6,037 nt of DNA from Acidobacteriaceae bacterium. Its GTDB lineage: Bacteria; Acidobacteriota; Terriglobia; Terriglobales; SbA1. The notes beneath the pieces are model-generated. The model did no database searches. It was not told where the DNA came from and was given only the letters and a program-made list of their open reading frames with translations. Made by a program: the position numbers and the translations under genes. Of the stretch, positions 3,713 to 6,037 are shown piece by piece; position 1 is the first letter of the stretch; the number at the start of each line of letters is the position of its first letter. The stretch spans positions 1 to 6,037 of the forward strand of contig PLEA01000113.1 of the NCBI GenBank assembly GCA_003136335.1, read 5' to 3'.

Positions 3713-6037
3713 CTAATTGTTGCTTTTCGCGCTCAATAAATTCACATACAGCCGCACCGCTCCCGGAACGCCTGCAGGCAATTGCCGGAAGAAGGCATAA
3801 CCGGTATAGATGTAAATCCCCTTGCCATATTGCGCCCGCAGCAGCCCGCCCTTCTGCCCATCTTCCCCCGGATCGTGACACGACAGCAGCGGCGTGAAAT
3901 GCTCATCCCACTTGTCCATGAAATACAACCCGCGCTCCTGTACCCATCCGTCGAAATCGCGCGCCGTAATCGTATTCGGATAATGAAAGACGGAATCCTG
4001 CGGCGCCAGAATTTCCACCATAGCTTCCTCCACCGAAACTCGTGCCCGGCTCAGCTCCGCAGAAAAGGGAGTGAACTTGCCTGCGTTGAAATCGGCGACG
4101 CCAGCGTTGTACTGCACCACCAATGTTCCGCCCGCGGAAACGAAATCGAGCAGCTTCTTGTTATTCGCCACAACGTCTTTCTGTGTGTCATAGGCGCGGA
4201 TCCCCAGCACGATCGTTCCGTACTGACTCAAATCTTCGTCCGCCAGTTTCTCCGGCGGAATCAGCGTAATGTCCATCCCCACCTGCTTCAGTACCGTTGG
4301 AATGTCATCCCCGGCGCCCATGATGTAACCCACCTTGACATCATGCGGCACCTGCACGTCCACAATACTCACGCGCTGCCGCGCTGGCTGGTAGTAATAG
4401 AAGCTGCCCAGATCCTCGCGCGTGACTAGCGTGTATCCCTCGCTATATTTCTCGCCCTCCGATTCCAGCACGGCGCGCACCGTGGCGCGCCCTTCCTGCA
4501 AACCGGTTGTGAAAACCTTGAACCGAAAATCTTGTTTCTCTCCACGCTGCTTGCAGTCCATCGCAAACTGCGCCGGCTCCGAGCGCCAGCCCGCCGGCAG
4601 CTCCAGTCGCAGCACGCTGTGTACCTCGCGCGTTAGATTGCTGGTCACGCCCACCGCGACGGTGGAATTTGCACCATTGTGCGTCGAGATCACCTGTGTT
4701 CCCGGCTCCAGCATCACCGAAAATGCCGGCACCACCGCCAGCGGACGCTCCTCGGTTTTTCCTGCGTCATCCACAAACGGCGTGACCACAACCGAGGTAA
4801 TCCCATTCCGTGTTTTCCCTTCGCCCCCTCCGGTCAACGAATACTCCACCCGCGCCCGCAGCGCCGGAGGTGGGAAGGGAAGCGTCGCATATTTCTCGTC
4901 ATCAATGTGATTGACGGCCTCAGTCTCCGGATCGTCCCGATGCCAATAGGGCCGCGTATACGCCGCATTCTTTGGCACCCGCAGCCGGAAATCCGCGCGC
5001 ACATCCTTTCTGGAATTAACCGTCAAGGGCTTCGTCTTCCCCTCTACCGTCGTCCATCCCGACGGCACTTCCAGCTTGATGTCGTTGATCACCAGCGTCT
5101 GCTTCGAGCCGTTGTGCAACTTCACCGCGACTGTGAATTCTTGGCCCGGCGAAACCGTGGTCAACGCGTCCGTTTCCTTCAGCGCATGCCCTTCGGGTTT
5201 GTCATCGGAAGCTACGTCTGCCGTGAGATTGACGCCCAGCGCTAGATTCAGCGCCGTCTCCGCCTGCTGGTGCTTCTCTGCGATTCGCGTCAGCAAATCG
5301 AGCTTCATCGTCGCACTAAGCCCACCTCCACGAACGTCATTGCTGATGCGGTTCAGTCCAGCCACGATTTTCATCAGAGGCGCAGCCGCAGTGTCGTTTC
5401 CTTTGGCCGCCTCTGCAGCTTGGGTAACCTGCTTCTCCACCTCTGCTAACTGTTGTCGCAGTTGAGAAGGTTTCCTTTCTTCCGATATGGCCCAAGGCGC
5501 CAATCCCGGCAACGTTGTATCAATCCCATCAAAGAAACTCTTCTCGTGCCCATCTTTGCCCAACGTAGAAGGCACTACCGAATCCACAAGGCGGTAGAAT
5601 GTGAACCGGTCTCCCGGATCCACCGTCCCGTTCGCCGCGCCCTGCGACATCTGGTGCCGCAGCCCCCGCATCGCGAGCTGCACATACGACATCCCCAACT
5701 CAGCGCTGTGCTCTCCCGTATTCAGCTTCAAGGTCCAGTCCGCATCCGGACACGTCATCGCCCCGAAGCCGCACACATTTCCGATGTAAAACTTCTTCGC
5801 CTGCCACGGCTTCAGCCCCTGCGCAATCTGCTCCGGAAAGCGCTTTGGATCGGCCGCCGCGCGAAACGCCTCCTTCGCGAGAATGCTCGACGCCTGATGA
5901 TGCCCGTGGCCATCCCGTTCCGTCCCCGAAAAGCGCGCTACCAGCACATCCGGACGAAACGTCCGAATCACGCGCACCATGTCCCCGAGCGCCACATCAT
6001 GCCCGCCCCACTTCGTAAACGTTTCCTCCGCGCTCTT
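3713..6037 (-). CDS. PIG-L (LmbE)-family deacetylase with NEW3-like and amidotransferase-like regions (partial, N-terminus outside window)
   Basis: The frame is open to the window edge, giving 774 residues and a TAG stop (3713-3715); a GTG at 5995 is internal, since the residues before it (SAEETFTKWGG) fit the fold. Visible residues 1 to about 110 are the second half of a PIG-L/LmbE zinc-dependent N-deacetylase: RTFRPDVLVARFSG, then DGHGHHQAS (residues 42-50), which carries the C-terminal zinc-ligand histidine. The partner HPDDE motif lies outside the window. Around 185-215 is a charged, probably helical linker. Residues about 290-400 and 435-535 are two beta-rich NEW3-like regions, each with an LP-x-GW or VP-x-GW turn (VPSGW, LPAGW). 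Residues about 545-770 look like a class I amidotransferase/ThuA-like Rossmann region: VGYIMGAGDD, YGTIVLGIRAYD, GGTLVVQYN and YGKGIYIYTGYAFFRQLP. No catalytic Cys-His-Glu triad is evident there. Such proteins are usually exported and act on N-acetylated sugars, but the substrate is unknown. It is the first visible gene of a leftward unit with the permease and the DinB-like gene. Confidence 0.85.
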   Translation of the reverse strand, partial: KSAEETFTKWGGHDVALGDMVRVIRTFRPDVLVARFSGTERDGHGHHQASSILAKEAFRAAADPKRFPEQIAQGLKPWQAKKFYIGNVCGFGAMTCPDADWTLKLNTGEHSAELGMSYVQLAMRGLRHQMSQGAANGTVDPGDRFTFYRLVDSVVPSTLGKDGHEKSFFDGIDTTLPGLAPWAISEERKPSQLRQQLAEVEKQVTQAAEAAKGNDTAAAPLMKIVAGLNRISNDVRGGGLSATMKLDLLTRIAEKHQQAETALNLALGVNLTADVASDDKPEGHALKETDALTTVSPGQEFTVAVKLHNGSKQTLVINDIKLEVPSGWTTVEGKTKPLTVNSRKDVRADFRLRVPKNAAYTRPYWHRDDPETEAVNHIDDEKYATLPFPPPALRARVEYSLTGGGEGKTRNGITSVVVTPFVDDAGKTEERPLAVVPAFSVMLEPGTQVISTHNGANSTVAVGVTSNLTREVHSVLRLELPAGWRSEPAQFAMDCKQRGEKQDFRFKVFTTGLQEGRATVRAVLESEGEKYSEGYTLVTREDLGSFYYYQPARQRVSIVDVQVPHDVKVGYIMGAGDDIPTVLKQVGMDITLIPPEKLADEDLSQYGTIVLGIRAYDTQKDVVANNKKLLDFVSAGGTLVVQYNAGVADFNAGKFTPFSAELSRARVSVEEAMVEILAPQDSVFHYPNTITARDFDGWVQERGLYFMDKWDEHFTPLLSCHDPGEDGQKGGLLRAQYGKGIYIYTGYAFFRQLPAGVPGAVRLYVNLLSAKSNN

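Noticed and set aside
3782..5245. Long + strand open frames opposite the PIG-L gene
   Set aside because: They are antisense to a protein with clear domain motifs throughout, and their translations are low-complexity, rich in Arg, Pro, Ser and His, as expected from the mirror of G+C-rich codons.
5993..5995. GTG as the true start of the PIG-L gene
   Set aside because: The reading frame continues to the window edge with residues that fit the deacetylase fold, and starting here would remove the HPDDE half of the catalytic domain.

Overview
The window reads as a piece of a moderately high-G+C bacterial chromosome, most likely Acidobacteriota. That placement is an inference from three things: a threonine-pathway pair with an acidobacterial-looking threonine synthase tail, an exported DinB-like protein beside a long PIG-L/NEW3/amidotransferase-like protein, and compact palindromic intergenic elements of the GTAG...CTAC type. 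No rRNA, tRNA or marker protein is present to confirm it.

Left part, + strand (1-1477): the last 26 codons of a gene that is probably thrC (threonine synthase), then thrB (homoserine kinase, 132-1076). A 12-bp-stem palindrome lies between them, just ahead of the thrB ribosome binding site. Together they would carry out the last two steps from homoserine to threonine. A roughly 200-bp A+T-richer gap follows, then a small 66-codon gene (1277-1477) of unknown function.

Right part, - strand (6037 down to 1482): three genes in a row, transcribed towards the left. First is a large PIG-L-type deacetylase with C-terminal NEW3-like and amidotransferase-like regions, whose 5' end is outside the window. 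Next is an APC-superfamily amino acid/polyamine permease, then a secreted DinB-family protein. The 72-bp gap between the first two genes is almost wholly filled by a 69-bp double palindrome that ends 2 nt from the permease ATG. The two strands converge at 1475-1484, where both stop codons are the arms of one perfect 10-bp palindrome, TAATCGATTA.

I see no phage, CRISPR, toxin-antitoxin or secondary-metabolite system. The genes are of ordinary kinds. The parts most worth a second look are the palindromic elements and how snugly they fit between genes, the small unknown gene, and a protein-like reading frame without a start codon just upstream of it.
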